DNA from: Phaeoceros laevis | Lineage: Eukaryota; Anthocerotophyta; Anthocerotopsida; Notothyladales | Length of the DNA stretch: 52,517 bases | Direction: 5' to 3' | Assembly: GCA_049999765.1 (NCBI GenBank) | Contig: JBNGIQ010009135.1 | Span: forward strand, 1 to 52,517 | Part shown: positions 1 to 11,002 of the stretch, in pieces | Layout: every line of letters begins with the position of its first letter | Numbering within the stretch: position 1 is the first letter of the stretch | Program-made: the position numbers and the translations under genes | Notes under the pieces: generated by a model | Databases searched by the model: none | Seen by the model: the letters and a program-made list of their open reading frames with translations, nothing else | What the model was told of the DNA's origin: nothing

Positions 1-95
1 GGGTCCGCTGATGACGCCAGCTGGAAGAATGTGGCTATGGCCGCGCCGAGCAGAAGGGCCAGCAGAAGTGTCGTCGGTGCCTGTGGAGGAGCCAT
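1..95 (-). CDS. N-terminus of a possible secreted protein (partial)
   Basis: An ATG on the minus strand opens a reading frame that runs off the left edge of the window. The 31 visible codons read as a typical signal peptide: a short polar start (MAPPQAPTT), a hydrophobic core LLLALLLGAAIATFF, then a small-residue region (QLASSAD) where cleavage could occur. The mature protein lies outside the window, so no family can be named. A TATAA-type motif 255 bases upstream on this strand would fit a promoter with a 5' UTR of about 200 nt. It could still be a chance hydrophobic frame. Confidence 0.35.
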   Translation of the reverse strand, partial: MAPPQAPTTLLLALLLGAAIATFFQLASSAD

Positions 96-350
96 GGTTC
101 GAAGGCGATGAACGATTGATGCTTCCCTGGACTGAGGCCCGCTGCAGCTGTGAATGTGTTTGTTGCTTGCGTTTCTGGAGGGGCATTGCTGCACTTTATG
201 CTCCTCCGGTGCGTCCTCCCTGGACATGGACGAATCAGTGAGAAATTGCCGCAGAAGAGAGGGGGCCGCCATGCCTGGTGGGTCGGAACCTTCCTCGTGT
301 TCGGACCACCCTCGTGCGTCCTTTCTCTCCTGCAGACTGTTGAACAACCT

Positions 351-359
351 TATATAAAA
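351..359 (-). promoter_or_regulatory. TATA-box-like motif
   Basis: The motif TATATAAAA (plus strand) contains TATATA and could serve either strand. On the minus strand it would lie upstream of the signal-peptide start at 95. No downstream gene is seen on the plus strand. Confidence 0.25.
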
Positions 360-1193
360 GGGTGGGTCACGCTAGACTGTCCGACGATCTCACGGTATCT
401 CAGTTTCCAGCGGCGGGTTTGTGCGCTGACAGCACGCAAAGACAGGCTTTGGGACTCCCTAGAGTCTCAAACTCCTTGTAAGGCCGGACTGTGCAATCGT
501 CATGCTTTATTTTGTCCCAAACAGCGATATGTTTGGTTTCCCAGCGGAGAGCCCTGTCCACACGGAACGACTGACTGACTACAGTACAATAATGTTCAAT
601 AGCGACAAACAGCATGTTCGGACCGCAGTCACCGCACTGAACATTCGGTGCTATTGCACTGTCCGCATCGTGCGCTTCAGGTATTGTGGGCCATTCTGCC
701 TATCCATTCGCTTGTCTTTGGGCCATGTCTTGGAAGGGGGTTTTGGGAAGCCATTTTGTTTTTACTGTTCTGTTCCTGGAGGGGTGAAGCCGAAGCGGTT
801 ATTGCCAGGTCTCGTTGTTGCCACAGTTGGTGGAGCGCAGCAGCTGGTTGGTCGAGCTCCACTTTACCCCAGAGCCTCTAGTCAGCTTCTCAACCCAAGT
901 CTGTCTCACCTCAGGTTCCAAACCCCACTCAGAATTACCTTACTCCACTTATACTCTCCTTGACGGTCTGGAAGGCCCCTCGCATTTGAACTCTTTTCAA
1001 CAAGTAAACACTCTGTCAGTGCTGTCTCTGTCTCCAAAGAAGAATGCTTCGCAACCTCAGATGGTCCCTCAGGCTGAGGGATACTGACAGTGTCCTTTCT
1101 GGTATCTGTTGCATCCAAATAGATTGAAATTCTTGAACAGACAGAATGTTCAGCGAATTATAATTAAGGGTGAACCTCATCATGCACAGCATG
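360..1193. other. No gene recognised
   Basis: Short frames on both strands have no recognisable motifs, splice pattern or repeat structure. I see nothing supportable in this stretch. Confidence 0.5.
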
Positions 1194-1535
1194 ACTGCCA
1201 TATCATATTAAACCAATTCTGGAGTACCCGCATTCACATACTCGATCAGTACACTGTTTTCCTCTGTATCCAGCCCTGCAAACTGATCGTACAGAACTTC
1301 AACACCAAACTAAAACTTGCAACTGGGATAAGTGACCTTCTCCACACCTGCTACCAGCATGTGCATGACACATTTGTCCAACTTGTCGAGCATAAGATCT
1401 AGAAAACCTAGAAGCGTGCACAGTCTGGAATGCAGACCCCATCATCAACTTGTTCCTAACTGTATATCATACCCGCATACAAATACTCCAAGTGCTACTG
1501 GTTGTAAGCATGGCCAACACTGTCCACCATTCCTA
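1194..1535 (-). pseudogene. Decayed BTB-family fragment
   Basis: Read on the minus strand, this stretch matches the middle of the BTB-SPRY genes at 29-30 kb and 46-52 kb. It retains the equivalents of the YLYTGTI segment, the FQTLHASRF-LML-LEKCVMH segment, and the acidic 'FAEQIHT' and 'DMA' region in the same order. It carries many substitutions and indels and has no open frame of useful length. It is the only copy of this family seen in the left half of the window, about 28 kb from the others. This is a pseudogene fragment with no start and no SPRY part. Confidence 0.6.
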
Positions 1536-3149
1536 AGAATTTGCTTGGTTGCACACCAGCTCAAAGGTCACATCAGGATTTCTTGTAGGGTGTCCCCTCC
1601 TCGCTGAACGTAGTAGTTTCCAAGTCCATCACTCTATGTCCCGACCCATGGCCACTCTGGCTTTCCTCCATGGGCTATGGTGACATGACCTGAGGTTCAT
1701 GCACCTTATTGTGACTGCCCTGCAATTTCGTCACCGTCTCGTGTGTCACAAACTGGAATCCAACTCTCAGAAGTGGATTGTCACAGGGACTAAAATTTGC
1801 TATCTGCTTAGGTTGCAAGAGAGCGTAAAGAAATTCAACTTATTGCCCGGAAGAGGTCGATGTTAGTGCAGCTTTAAATAAACTTCAGCTTCTTCCTGAA
1901 CATTGTACATAGAGACCAACTGCGATAAATATTGTAGAAGACTGGCACACTGCTTGGTTGAGTGAAGCAGGTACGTTCTCTAGGGCCAGCGGCTTCTAGA
2001 TAGTACTTACCAAATCTGTCCCAAGTCAATTCCAAGCCTCGACAGCCTCACCCAAGTCTCGACAGCCTCACAGCGGCTTCTAGTCTGTTAGGTTCCTTGG
2101 GAACTAAGGTGGTAGCAACGTCCAACGGGAAGCAGCTCTTTACCTCGAACTTGTAAAGCCATTCTTTCCGTCTGCCTGGCTTGATACATCTGCTCTTGAT
2201 ATTGTTTCCTTGGTTGTATTTGCCGGTGGCTAACTGGGTGCGTGAATCGTTGTAGCCATGGAATGCCGTTCCTTGCAGGCGGTGTATTTGCGATGTTTCC
2301 TGCTCGTGTAAGTCCCTCGTCTTTGAAGACCCATATTTCAGTCCGGTACTAAACCCATCTACGGTGTAATCGTCCTGACCTTTTCAAATTGGTGAAGGCC
2401 TTAAATGGTATTCTTAAACATGTCTTCTCTACTTGCCAAAAGTCTGCCTGGGAGATTCTTTCGGCCAAGCTGGAGCAAATGCTACTGTAAGTACTAGGCA
2501 ATTTTGGTAACTTTTTGGTCGAGTCAGTGTGGTGTGGCAGGGGCATGGATAGCAAGAGGTATAACCATGAAACAAAGAGTGGCATGGAAACCGGACATAT
2601 GAAAAGGTTCCTTTGGAAAGCTTGCTCAGGATTGCTTGTAAAAGATTCCAGCTGTGGTGCAGTACCAGTGGATCGATCCTTCAGGGCACAGAATCCGGAT
2701 AATTTGCGCCATATCTCAAGAGAGCTCGAGGGGCCAAGGTTAGGTAAAGCTAGCTAAGACCAGCAGTCCAGTGGCTAAACTGTGCACCGGTGCGTTGCAG
2801 GACTCCGAAACAGATAGTTGTGGAAACAAAAATTGCTCACCGCTTTAAAATATGCATGCCAATCATGTTCTTCAAAGGCTGTACAGTACTGTGCACAGCA
2901 GGTTCATCCTCGCTAGCTAAGTCCTTGAGAAACAATTGATGTCTAGCAAATTATGTCCAACCTAGCTAAATCTGCCTTGTACATGTTCAGGAAGAAGATA
3001 CCAAGGAGAAAAAGATACCACTAGTACTCCAAGACACGCAGTGCGAAAGATAGCACTGAAAAGATAGCACTCCAAGATACGCAGGATTCTCACAAAGTAC
3101 ATCTATAGAGCTTGTAGTAGTGGTGATCACCAATAAGAGAGAGCTTTTT
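1536..3149. other. No gene recognised
   Basis: There are short frames only. A small direct repeat ('agtctcgacagcctca' type) lies near 2040-2085. No domain, splice structure or RNA gene is seen. Confidence 0.45.
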
Positions 3150-3285
3150 AACATGCTGGGCCAAATCCACTTTCCATCATGCCTCTCGTTGTACTTCACA
3201 GTTTCTATCTTGGTATTCACTTTGTTGCATATAAGGTGTAGCTTGTAGTGGCGATTCTGATGCGCTCGACGATAGAACCTGCTGC
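3150..3285 (-). pseudogene. Diverged fragment of the unrecognised gene at 6.4-7.8 kb
   Basis: The minus-strand translation contains VERIRIATTSYTL and, after a frame change, VNTKIETVKYNERHDGKWI. These align with EGLRITTAHYTI and VNSRILTLKYDQGGDKWI of the gene at 6406-7778, about 60% similar by eye. The frame is broken by stops. It faces a second, closer copy at 3321, so the two form a diverged inverted pair. Confidence 0.5.
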
Positions 3286-3320
3286 ATTCCGGCACCCCGG
3301 CGGATGACTGGATATTATAT

Positions 3321-3396
3321 CGTGGAGGGCCTCAGAATCACAACTGCACACTACACCACAACAACGTTAACGCGAGGATAGAAACTCTGAAGTACA
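3321..3396 (+). pseudogene. Fragment of the 6.4-7.8 kb gene, inverted
   Basis: The plus-strand frame reads VEGLRITTAHYTTTT, matching SEGLRITTAHYTISRT of the minus-strand gene at 6406-7778. It is followed by a degenerate copy of the RILTLKY segment. The match stops abruptly at a short motif (aaagacctacctatc) that recurs at 3642 and, inverted, at 3713-3731. Confidence 0.55.
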
Positions 3397-3427
3397 ATGA
3401 AAGAAGGAAAGACCTACCTATCTCGTC

Positions 3428-3538
3428 GTACGTATGAGAGTTTGGCAGGAAACTCTGGAAGCTAAAATTCCTCCGATTTGAAGCATGCTCCGCACTTGAT
3501 TTTAGCATCCAAAGTTTCCTGCCAAACTCTCGTAGTAC
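3428..3538. repeat. Inverted repeat (hairpin), arms about 40 bp
   Basis: The left arm (3428-3468) and right arm (3499-3538) are near-perfect reverse complements around a 30-base loop; both contain gagtttggcaggaaact. The same segment occurs once more, uninverted, at 6312-6345, so this is an inverted duplication of local sequence. Confidence 0.75.
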
Positions 3539-3667
3539 GAGAGTTTGGAACCAACCGTAGTACAGCAATTCACAAGCTTCCTAAGCACGTAAAAGCAAGT
3601 CTCTCTCTCTCTCTTCCAGCAGTACGACGAAAGGCATGGAAAGACCTACCTATCTTGTCCACCTATC

Positions 3668-3779
3668 TTTGCCACAAGCTGTTTGCGGTGGAGCTCTGCG
3701 TCGACCAAGCCACGATAGGTAGGTCTTTCCATAGGCAAAGATAGCTTGGTTGACGAAGAGCTCCACCGCAAACAGAACA
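3668..3779. repeat. Inverted duplication of a gene segment (HKLFAVELCV)
   Basis: The plus strand at 3668-3712 encodes HKLFAVELCVDQAT. The reverse strand at 3748-3779 encodes the overlapping LFVELFVNQA-like segment. Both correspond to CHKLFAVELCVHQAT in the gene at 6406-7778. The two copies lie head to head around the repeated motif gataggtaggtctttcc. Confidence 0.65.
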
Positions 3780-3793
3780 CGGGATTTTACGCA

Positions 3794-4452
3794 GGAGTGG
3801 GCGCTGCTTGGGGTGGGAATTTCGGAGCCTTGGGTGCTGGAAAAAGGGAGCCAGGTTGCTTTTGCGTGTCCATAACGAGTGCTCTGCTGCACCACTCAAT
3901 CAACGAGCGCTGGCTGCTCAACTGCAACCTGCCCTGTGGAACCAAGTTTGACCTCCGCTTTCACAAGGTCTCGTTTCCCGCTGAAGAAGTGAATGTGGGG
4001 ACTGAAGCGAAAATCCCTCCAGAACTTCGAAGCCTGCTCCGCAGCAGGATGCGTAGGAGTCGCAACTGAGACGTCCGGCTTGCTCCTGGGGGAGTAAATG
4101 CCCACCTTGGAACAGCCCACCTTGGAACAGCACTGGAGCCAGCCCACCTTGGAACAGCACTGGAGCAATTTATGTTGCGGCGGCCTACGACACGAAATTG
4201 GGCTGTTCCAAGGTGGGCATTTACTCCCCCAGGATTTTAGCTTCAGTCCCCACATGCACTTCTTCAGCGGGAAACGAGACCTTGTGAAAGCGGAGGTCAA
4301 ACTTGGTTCCACAGGGCAGGTTGCAGCTGAGCAGCCAGCGCTCGTTGATTGAGTGGTGCAGCAGAGCACTCGTTGTGGACACGCAAAAGCAACCTGGCTC
4401 CCTTTCCAGCACCCAAGGCTCCGAAATTCCCACCCCAAGCAGCGCCCACTCC
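3794..4452. repeat. Large inverted repeat with arms of about 220 bp
   Basis: The left arm (3794-4015) is about 95% identical to the reverse complement of 4233-4452. A second inner pair (4084-4119 against 4200-4233) continues the palindrome. The left arm carries an extra 68 bases (4016-4083) that the right arm lacks. The loop contains three tandem copies of a ccaccttggaacag unit (4101-4166). The arms carry the coding-looking segment EPGCFCVSTTSALLHHSINE. In the left arm its upstream frame is shifted by two extra adenines. Confidence 0.85.
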
Positions 4453-4679
4453 ACCATCTCCTTTGTGATACCAGGACGGGAGGTGGAGGCCACCGGGTAC
4501 CAACCATGGTCAGTGCGACGACGAGCCCGCTCCAGCCAGTTGGTAGAATCTTCATACTGCTGAACGCTGAGAAGGCGCCGTTTGAGGCGCCCTTGCAATT
4601 CACTTTCCTCACGTCTTGCCGCCTTCCCAGTGACACCTTTGGCTTTGAGTGGAGCGCAAGCGCGGCCAAGGAACATCAC
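4221..4679 (-). CDS. Hypothetical protein fragment or downstream exon
   Basis: An open frame of 152 codons has protein-like composition: a basic start (LKAKGVTGKAARREESE), then NWLERARRRTDHGWYPVAS, MVEWALLGVGISEPWVLE and LLSCNLPCGTKFDLRFHKV. I do not recognise a family. Its last third is the right arm of the large inverted repeat, copied inverted at 3794-4015. It lies downstream of, and on the same strand as, the gene at 6406-7778, whose visible coding part ends at a strong splice donor (AGCAAGAC|GTAAGT). It may therefore be a later exon of that gene, with the 4.8-5.9 kb duplication inside the intron. It could also be only a captured fragment. Confidence 0.35.
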   Translation of the reverse strand: MMFLGRACAPLKAKGVTGKAARREESELQGRLKRRLLSVQQYEDSTNWLERARRRTDHGWYPVASTSRPGITKEMVEWALLGVGISEPWVLEREPGCFCVSTTSALLHHSINERWLLSCNLPCGTKFDLRFHKVSFPAEEVHVGTEAKILGE

Positions 4680-4724
4680 AGGACCGTTTCTTCACCAGCT
4701 CTTGTCAGCTACGCTCTCCAGGAA

Positions 4725-4793
4725 AATCCTCTTGGACGAGTTGGGCTTTGTCGGGATATATCATGACAAAGCCCAAACTCGTCGAAGAGGATT
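4725..4793. repeat. Near-perfect hairpin, 28/29-bp arms
   Basis: Arms 4725-4752 and 4765-4793 are reverse complements with one mismatch and one inserted base around a 12-base loop (gggatatatcat). The right arm is also the first part of the direct duplication that follows. Confidence 0.8.
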
Positions 4794-5277
4794 TCCAAGG
4801 TGGGCATTTACTCGGCCAGGAGCAAGACGTACGTCTCAGTTGCGACTCCTACGCATCCTGCTGCGGAGCATGCGAGGAGAGTTCTAACTGGGAGACTGCG
4901 AGAATGATTCAAAGCGTTCAGGAAAGCCACTTTAAATAGCCTGGGGCCGGGGCAACATGCCCATCGAAGGTTAGGGCAACGCGAGGCGAGTAAACCCTAG
5001 GGAGCTGCCTGGTTCGAACTCGAGCATTGACGACCGAGTTTCAGACACCTAAATTGGGCAAACCAGGAGAGCACCACTACCCAGCAGACCACGCAAGAGC
5101 AATTTAGAACTCGAAGTATTTAACTTATAGCCAACCCAAAGAATACGAGCTCCAGAGTGCAACTGCTGCATCTCTGGATTCTGCTATCTAGATAGAACTA
5201 GCAAAAAACATGCATATATGGGGCCACATAGGCCCTCATCGGTAAACTTCTAGAATGTTGTATGCATGCTGATCTAT
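4765..5277. repeat. Direct duplication, copy 1
   Basis: About 510 bases recur at 5388-5887 in the same order with roughly 90% identity. Shared landmarks are gacaaag..aaactcgtc at the left end, a central ttagggcaacgcgaggcg segment, and ttctagaatgttgtatgcat at the right end. It contains the tail segment (ctcctacgcatcctgctgcggagca) of the 6.4-7.8 kb gene family. No open gene is seen. Confidence 0.85.
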
Positions 5278-5377
5278 NNNNNNNNNNNNNNNNNNNNNNN
5301 NNNNNNNNNNNNNNNNNNNNNNNNNNNNNNNNNNNNNNNNNNNNNNNNNNNNNNNNNNNNNNNNNNNNNNNNNNNNN
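5278..5377. other. Assembly gap (100 N)
   Basis: Exactly 100 N, a conventional placeholder, between the two copies of a direct duplication. The true length is unknown and the copy number may be wrong here. Confidence 0.95.
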
Positions 5378-5387
5378 GATATATCCC

Positions 5388-5887
5388 GACAAAGCACAAA
5401 CTCGTCCAAGAGGATTTCCAAGGTGAGCAAGACGTACGTCGCAGTTGCGACTCCTACGCATCGTGCTGCGGAGCATGCGAGGAGAGAACTGGAGACTGCG
5501 AGAATGATCCAAGGCGTTGAGGAAAGCCACTTTAAATAGCCTTGGCCGGGGCACATGCCCTAGAAACTCGATCCAAGGTTAGGGCAACGCGAGGCGAGTA
5601 AACCCTAGGGAGGTGCACGCCTGGTTCGAACTCTCGAGAGCATTCACCACCGAGTTTCAATTGGGCAAAACAGGAGGGCACCACTACCCAGCAGACTACG
5701 CAAGAGCAATTTCTTTCAGAACTCCAAGTACTTAACTTATAGCCAACCCAAAAAATACGAGCTCCAGAGTGCAACTGCTGCATCTCTGGATTCTGCTATC
5801 TAGATAGAAGTAGCAAAAAACATGCATATGGGGCCACATCGGCCCTCATCGGTAAACTTCTAGAATGTTGTATGCATGCTGATGTAT
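5388..5887. repeat. Direct duplication, copy 2
   Basis: Second copy of the unit at 4765-5277, with small indels and substitutions. It begins just after the assembly gap with gatatatcccgacaaag, which matches the loop and right arm of the hairpin at 4725-4793. A full hairpin may therefore be hidden in the gap. Confidence 0.85.
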
Positions 5888-6405
5888 GAAGATTTCACAA
5901 GTCCCTAACACACAGCACAGCGAACTAAAGGGTGAAGTCTTCTTGCTGCTCCTACATGCCAATGCCTCCAAGCTCATCTGATCCCAGCCATCTTGGAGTC
6001 CTGCAGAAAGCAAACAACGGGTTTCAAGGAACAACGTTAATTAATTAAGACTGCGAGCAAGCAATCCAAATCCAACTAGCTAGCTAGCTCCAGCTAGAGC
6101 TGACCATGCATCATCATGTGCAAGCTTAGCTTGCAGGAAAACTTGAAAAGGCATGAGCTCGTTCGCACCTCACATGCTAGCCACCAATTTCAGCAAAAAT
6201 TCATGTGAAGTAGAACGGCCCACGTACCACATGCACCCTGCTGGAGACTGAATAGAATTGTACGCACCTTTCTCCGCGTAGCTTGCAATTGGGAAGCTCA
6301 TCCATGCCACGTCCGACAGTTTGGCAGGAAACTGTGGAAGCTAAAATCCCTCCAGAACTTTGAAGCCTGCTCCGCAGCAGGATGCCTAGGAGTCTCAACT
6401 GCGAC

Positions 6406-7778
6406 TTACGTCTTGCTCCTAGGGGAGTAAATACCCACCTCGGAACATCCCAATTTGGTGTCGTAGGCCGCAACATATATGGCTCCAGTGCCACCTCCGA
6501 CAGGCGCCATCCGATACCTCACTCTTCCCTGTTTGATGTCCTCCTCCGGATCCTCGCTCTTGCACACAATGTCGGCAATTTGTTGCTGCGCTTTTTCCTG
6601 CTCTGCCTTGGAGGCGCCAGCATCATCCACAATCCACTTATCACCCCCTTGGTCGTACTTGAGCGTTAGTATCCTGGAGTTCACCGTCCTGGATATGGTG
6701 TAATGCGCCGTAGTTATCCTCAAGCCCTCCGAGATAGAACAATCTGCAAAAACCTTCGTCTTGCACACGGGCTCCCCGCCCGGCCCTGACCCAGGCTTCA
6801 CCGTCATGAGCTCCGGGTGGAAAGACAGCATCGTGTTCTCCCACCGGCACTTGGTCAAAGCCACCGAGGCGCTCCAGTCCACCACTACAGTGAAGAGCTT
6901 GCAAACAAAACAGTACGCAATAACTTTATACCGGTCGGCTGTAGTCAACAGCAGGAAGATGGTGTTGTTGAAATTCACCGACGACGCCTTCGCCAGCTTC
7001 ATTTGACGGCCAGCCAGCAGGGGGGTCCTCCCAGAACCCACTCTTGGGCCCCAAAGTCGTACTGATTCGCTGAAAGAGTGAGATAGTCACGTGTCACGCC
7101 GAACTGCACAAGGGCGACAGGCCGGTTCGTGGCTTGGTGGACGCAGAGCTCCACCGCAAACAGCTTGTGGCAGTCGTCGCGGTGTGGCCATGGGTAGGCA
7201 GGAACGCTCTCCCAGCCCGGATTGGTACCGCTGCTCATGAAGCTCCCCACATGGATGGGATCCATCCGCCCCCGCCGTACCACGCCCAGCTCGGATGAAG
7301 CGAAACCGTGTACGTGACTCCCCTGCTTGGAGTAGTCTTCTGGCATGAGCCGCTTCGCCCAGCTTAAAGTGACGGGATCCAGGATCCAGCACAACCGTGG
7401 CTGCTGCGCATCCTTTCCTTTTGGTGCGATGACCAGCGAATGCATCAACTGAAACGCGGTTACAAAAGTTGCCCATGCCGCCCTGCTTTCCGCCGCTTTT
7501 GAATCCTTGCTCAAGATGTTGCGCCTTTTGGACGACTTTGTGCTCTCTCGGGATCGCCGCCGTTTGTTCTGATGATGAGCGTGAACAAGTCATTGATCAG
7601 TACGTATGGAGAGAAAGCTACCATATGTGGTGGCTACTTGAAAAGCGACAAATACAAGGGAGTTTGGAGAAATACGGACCTGCGCTTGAGTAGGAGGTGC
7701 AGCTGCTAGCGCAGGAGGAGGATGAGAGGCACGACCCCAGACCGGAGTAGAGCGTCCTGGGGTAGGGGTGCTCTCCAT
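6406..7778 (-). pseudogene. Unrecognised two-exon gene with an internal frame change
   Basis: Exon 1 (7778-7680) encodes MESTPTPGRSTPVWGRAS... and ends at CAG|GTCCGT. Exon 2 starts at 7568 after a CATCATCAG acceptor, in phase. It opens with a basic, NLS-like stretch (NKRRRSRESTKSSKRRN), then HSLVIAPKGK, LCWILDPVTLSWAKRLMPED, HRDDCHKLFAVELCVHQAT and YDFGAQEW. Near 7045 the coding frame changes by one base to MKLAKASSVNFNN, KVFADCSISEGLRITTAHYT, ILTLKYDQGGDKWIVDD and YVAAYDTKLG, ending at a good donor (SKT, GTAAGT) at 6411. I do not recognise the family. The frame change may be decay or an assembly error, since both halves look well preserved. Fragments of this gene are scattered at 3.1-5.9 kb in both orientations. 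Confidence 0.5.
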
Positions 7779-10700
7779 GAAGGTTGACCCTAAATCTGTT
7801 GCAAAACCGAGGCAATCAGTCAATCAATCAATTGCATGCACATGTAGCAAATCTTATGAATCAACTAAGCGATTGCACACGGGGATGTCATCGCTACGCT
7901 GCTCAAGTGCAATCTTGAAAGGAAACAATGAAGAGCTAGACTTAGATAGAAGACGGCTCATGAGTAGGGGAAGGCATAGCCTATACGTATGGTGCCAACA
8001 CCAAGGAACTACAAGCACTGCGTATACCTTTGGAGGGGGACTTTGTAGTTGTCGGTGCCATGGATGCAAGTCGGAGGAGATAAGCCCAAAGGGGTGACAC
8101 AAATTTCCAAGGTCTCTTCTTCCGGATTGGGTACCAGAACAGGAGAGCTCAAGGCGGACGCTCAGGCAGCACAAAGCAGCTCTTGCCGGAGGGGAGGACC
8201 AAGGACGACGGCAGAGGCACACGAAAGCGAGGGCTGAGAAATAAGCATTTCTGGTGCCTGACCTCTCCTTGAACCCTTGAACCCTTGAACTGGTGCAAGG
8301 GTTTTGGGAGGATTTTACTTGAAATGACCTAACGTTTGAATTAAGTTCAGAGAGGAAACCTTCTTTTCGCTTTCGTTAAAACTAGACGAATCCACGTCAA
8401 AAGATATGCCCGAGATTTGCCGCGGATGAAATCAGCGGCAAATCCGACCCCTTCAACGGTACTTTGGAACAGCTAAACGTGTTCCGGCGCCGAGGGATGT
8501 TCCAGAAGACTTCCCGACTGTCCCTGGGGCGGGAAATGCTTCTTTCTGGCTGACAAGATTGCTTGTTCTTTTGTGGAGGGAATATGGGAGCCCTGGTGTT
8601 TCAGGACCGCGATGCTCATGTAGCTAGCTGGGGATACCGATGGAGAGTAGAGAAGAAGGAAAATCTCCTTGGAACAGAAACCTGGGACGTTTGCAATGTT
8701 CAAGAATCCCATTGTGGACATGCTTCAATGCAGCCCTTTGGTATCCTCAGCGCTTCTGATTTGTGCAGTCCTTGACGTCCCTTCACAAATTGGCAGCCAA
8801 TTTTGCTGTGTTTAGGCAATTGTCCACCAATTGAAAATCTTGATCTTGTCCCTGGCGAGTCTTTCCCAAGTCCAATTTCCAAACATTGTGCCTGCGCAGG
8901 TCAATTAGATGGGGGAATCAGCTTAGTGGGCTGTTCTTGGTCAGGAATTTTAGCGGGTTATGCTCTTGAAACTAGCTGGCTTCTGCGGGCCGACAGCAAC
9001 CACGCTTGGTTATTGTGAGGAGATTGCAGTGCTACCGGCCTCAAAGATCCTGACTACATCAAGTATCCGGTTTCCTCTGCACATGCAATAAGGTGCGACA
9101 GTTGATGCCTGCCTTGGGCCCCAGGCTTACATTGTTGAGTTCTATTGTAACCTTGGGAGGGATTGTGCTGAACGCGCTGACATTTCTGCCTGCCTCTGAA
9201 GCTGGGCATGCTTCCACGTTTTTTTCCTGTTTCCGAGATTGGTAACCTACGTCATGTCTCGTAGAAGCTGGTGAATCATGGGCTTTGGTTTTTCGCAGAG
9301 CTGGGTTCGAATGGGGAGCATGAGGCAAGTTGAGAGACTGCAAGACAAGCTGCAGGCTATGAATTCTTATCCTTCTCGAGAGCAACCTGTCTGTTTGAGC
9401 TTTGAGGCTTAAAAGCGAATGGAGTGGTGGAGGCCATAGGACGGGCATGCTCATTGGAGCCAAGGAAAGCTCTTTACTGTCCTACATGTTACTGCAAGCC
9501 CTAGTGGCTTGTCAATGCAGTGTGCCCATCATGTTGGCCTGTGTATATTGATGTTGTAAATTTATGCAGCTCTGTGTCTGAGATCAAAAGCTTTGGCATC
9601 GAGATCGAAAGATTTGGAGGAGAAGCTGAGGGCCAGCATTTTGGCAGCAAGAAACGTACATATGACAGTAAGAGAACTCGTGGATATGAAGCAGCTCCGT
9701 ACTTTTGCCTAAATTTACTGTTCACGGATAGGATGTTCGGGGGTTGAAGTGTCCACGGTGCAAGTTTACTTACATGCAACTGGTCAGTTATGCAATGACC
9801 TGTTCTTTTCGGTGTTTGCAAGCCTGCGTCCACCATGCAAGTTTCCTCACATCCAATTGGTCAGTCCTGCAGATTCTTGGGGATCACATATGCATCTTCT
9901 TTCATGATTGTGCAATTGCCTGCCCAGCTGACATACTAGAATGAGGGCACGCTTACAAGAATAGGCTACTGTGCACAATAGGCTTCTGCAGAAGCAGTGG
10001 TCGATCCTTTTGGCTGATTGTGTCACTTGGTTTTTCACGTTTTACATGCCAAACCTGTAGAAATACCGCTGATCAATACGGACTGCTTTTCTGTCATACC
10101 CTGGGCCCAGTCAGCTGTAGTTGCCTACTCGGGAAGCATCCATCACCAAGTCGCTTCGTCTTAGACCGCAAGACGGTGCGTCTTAACACAATTATGCCAG
10201 TTTTACCATTTCAGTTTTTCTTCCTGTCAATATTGCATGCTGCCTGTGGCTATGTTTCAGTTTCGCAGCCCATGATGCCTGGACCTTTGTGAATGCTCTC
10301 GAAAGATGTGCTAGAAACGATTCTTGGAATCTTATGGCAGAAGCCTAGGAAATGGATTAAAGATTAAACAGTAAAGGATTACAACAAACCCAACACTTGG
10401 CTAACCAGGGTGTTAGCAAGGTTACATGACCTGAGGATTTGCGTACTTACTGACTGATCAGAGAGAGACCCATTTGAGATTATAACTTGACTTCAGGGAT
10501 TCAGAAGTCGTTCCTGAAGAAGAGAATATTGCTACACTTCACGATGAGCCGTCTGACAATCTTGAAAGGGACTTTCAACTCAGCTCAATCTGATCAAGAC
10601 TCTGCAGCGCATGCTGCTGATATTCCTCAGTGGCGAAGTCAACAATCAACGTTGGCATCTCAGAGTTGAGTCAAGCTCCCTCCTTGGATTCAGTCTTGGG

Positions 10701-11002
10701 ATGTCGGAGAGCATGGGGCATTCTGCCTGTCACGATATGACGGAAGTGCAGGTTCTCGGATGCTTAGAACTGCATCTCCCTGGCATTGCTGCAACCGGGC
10801 TTTCCAGTCCTTAGGCACCTCCCATTCCACTGCTGGCCAGCCAGCTCAGAACTCTACAGGTTTAAGGCATTCTTGACTGGGAAAGTTGCAAGCAGCAAAT
10901 TTGTGCTCTTGCAGAGGCTCTGGGATTCGGGTGTACAGACATTTCTAGCTTGAGCAAGAGCTCGAGCTCAACGCTGAAAGTTCAGTAGCCTTGTCACTTG
11001 CC
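7779..11002. other. No gene recognised
   Basis: More than 3 kb of short frames with no domain, no convincing exon chain and no large repeat. Three tandem 'gaacctt'-type heptamers lie near 8270-8295. A 134-codon minus frame (9059-9463) has no start ATG of note and no recognisable motif. Confidence 0.45.

Noticed and set aside
10991-11002. Upstream start for CASP-like A (TTG, giving four extra residues)
   Set aside because: It is not an ATG. The ATG at 11003 gives the MGT start shared with paralog D.
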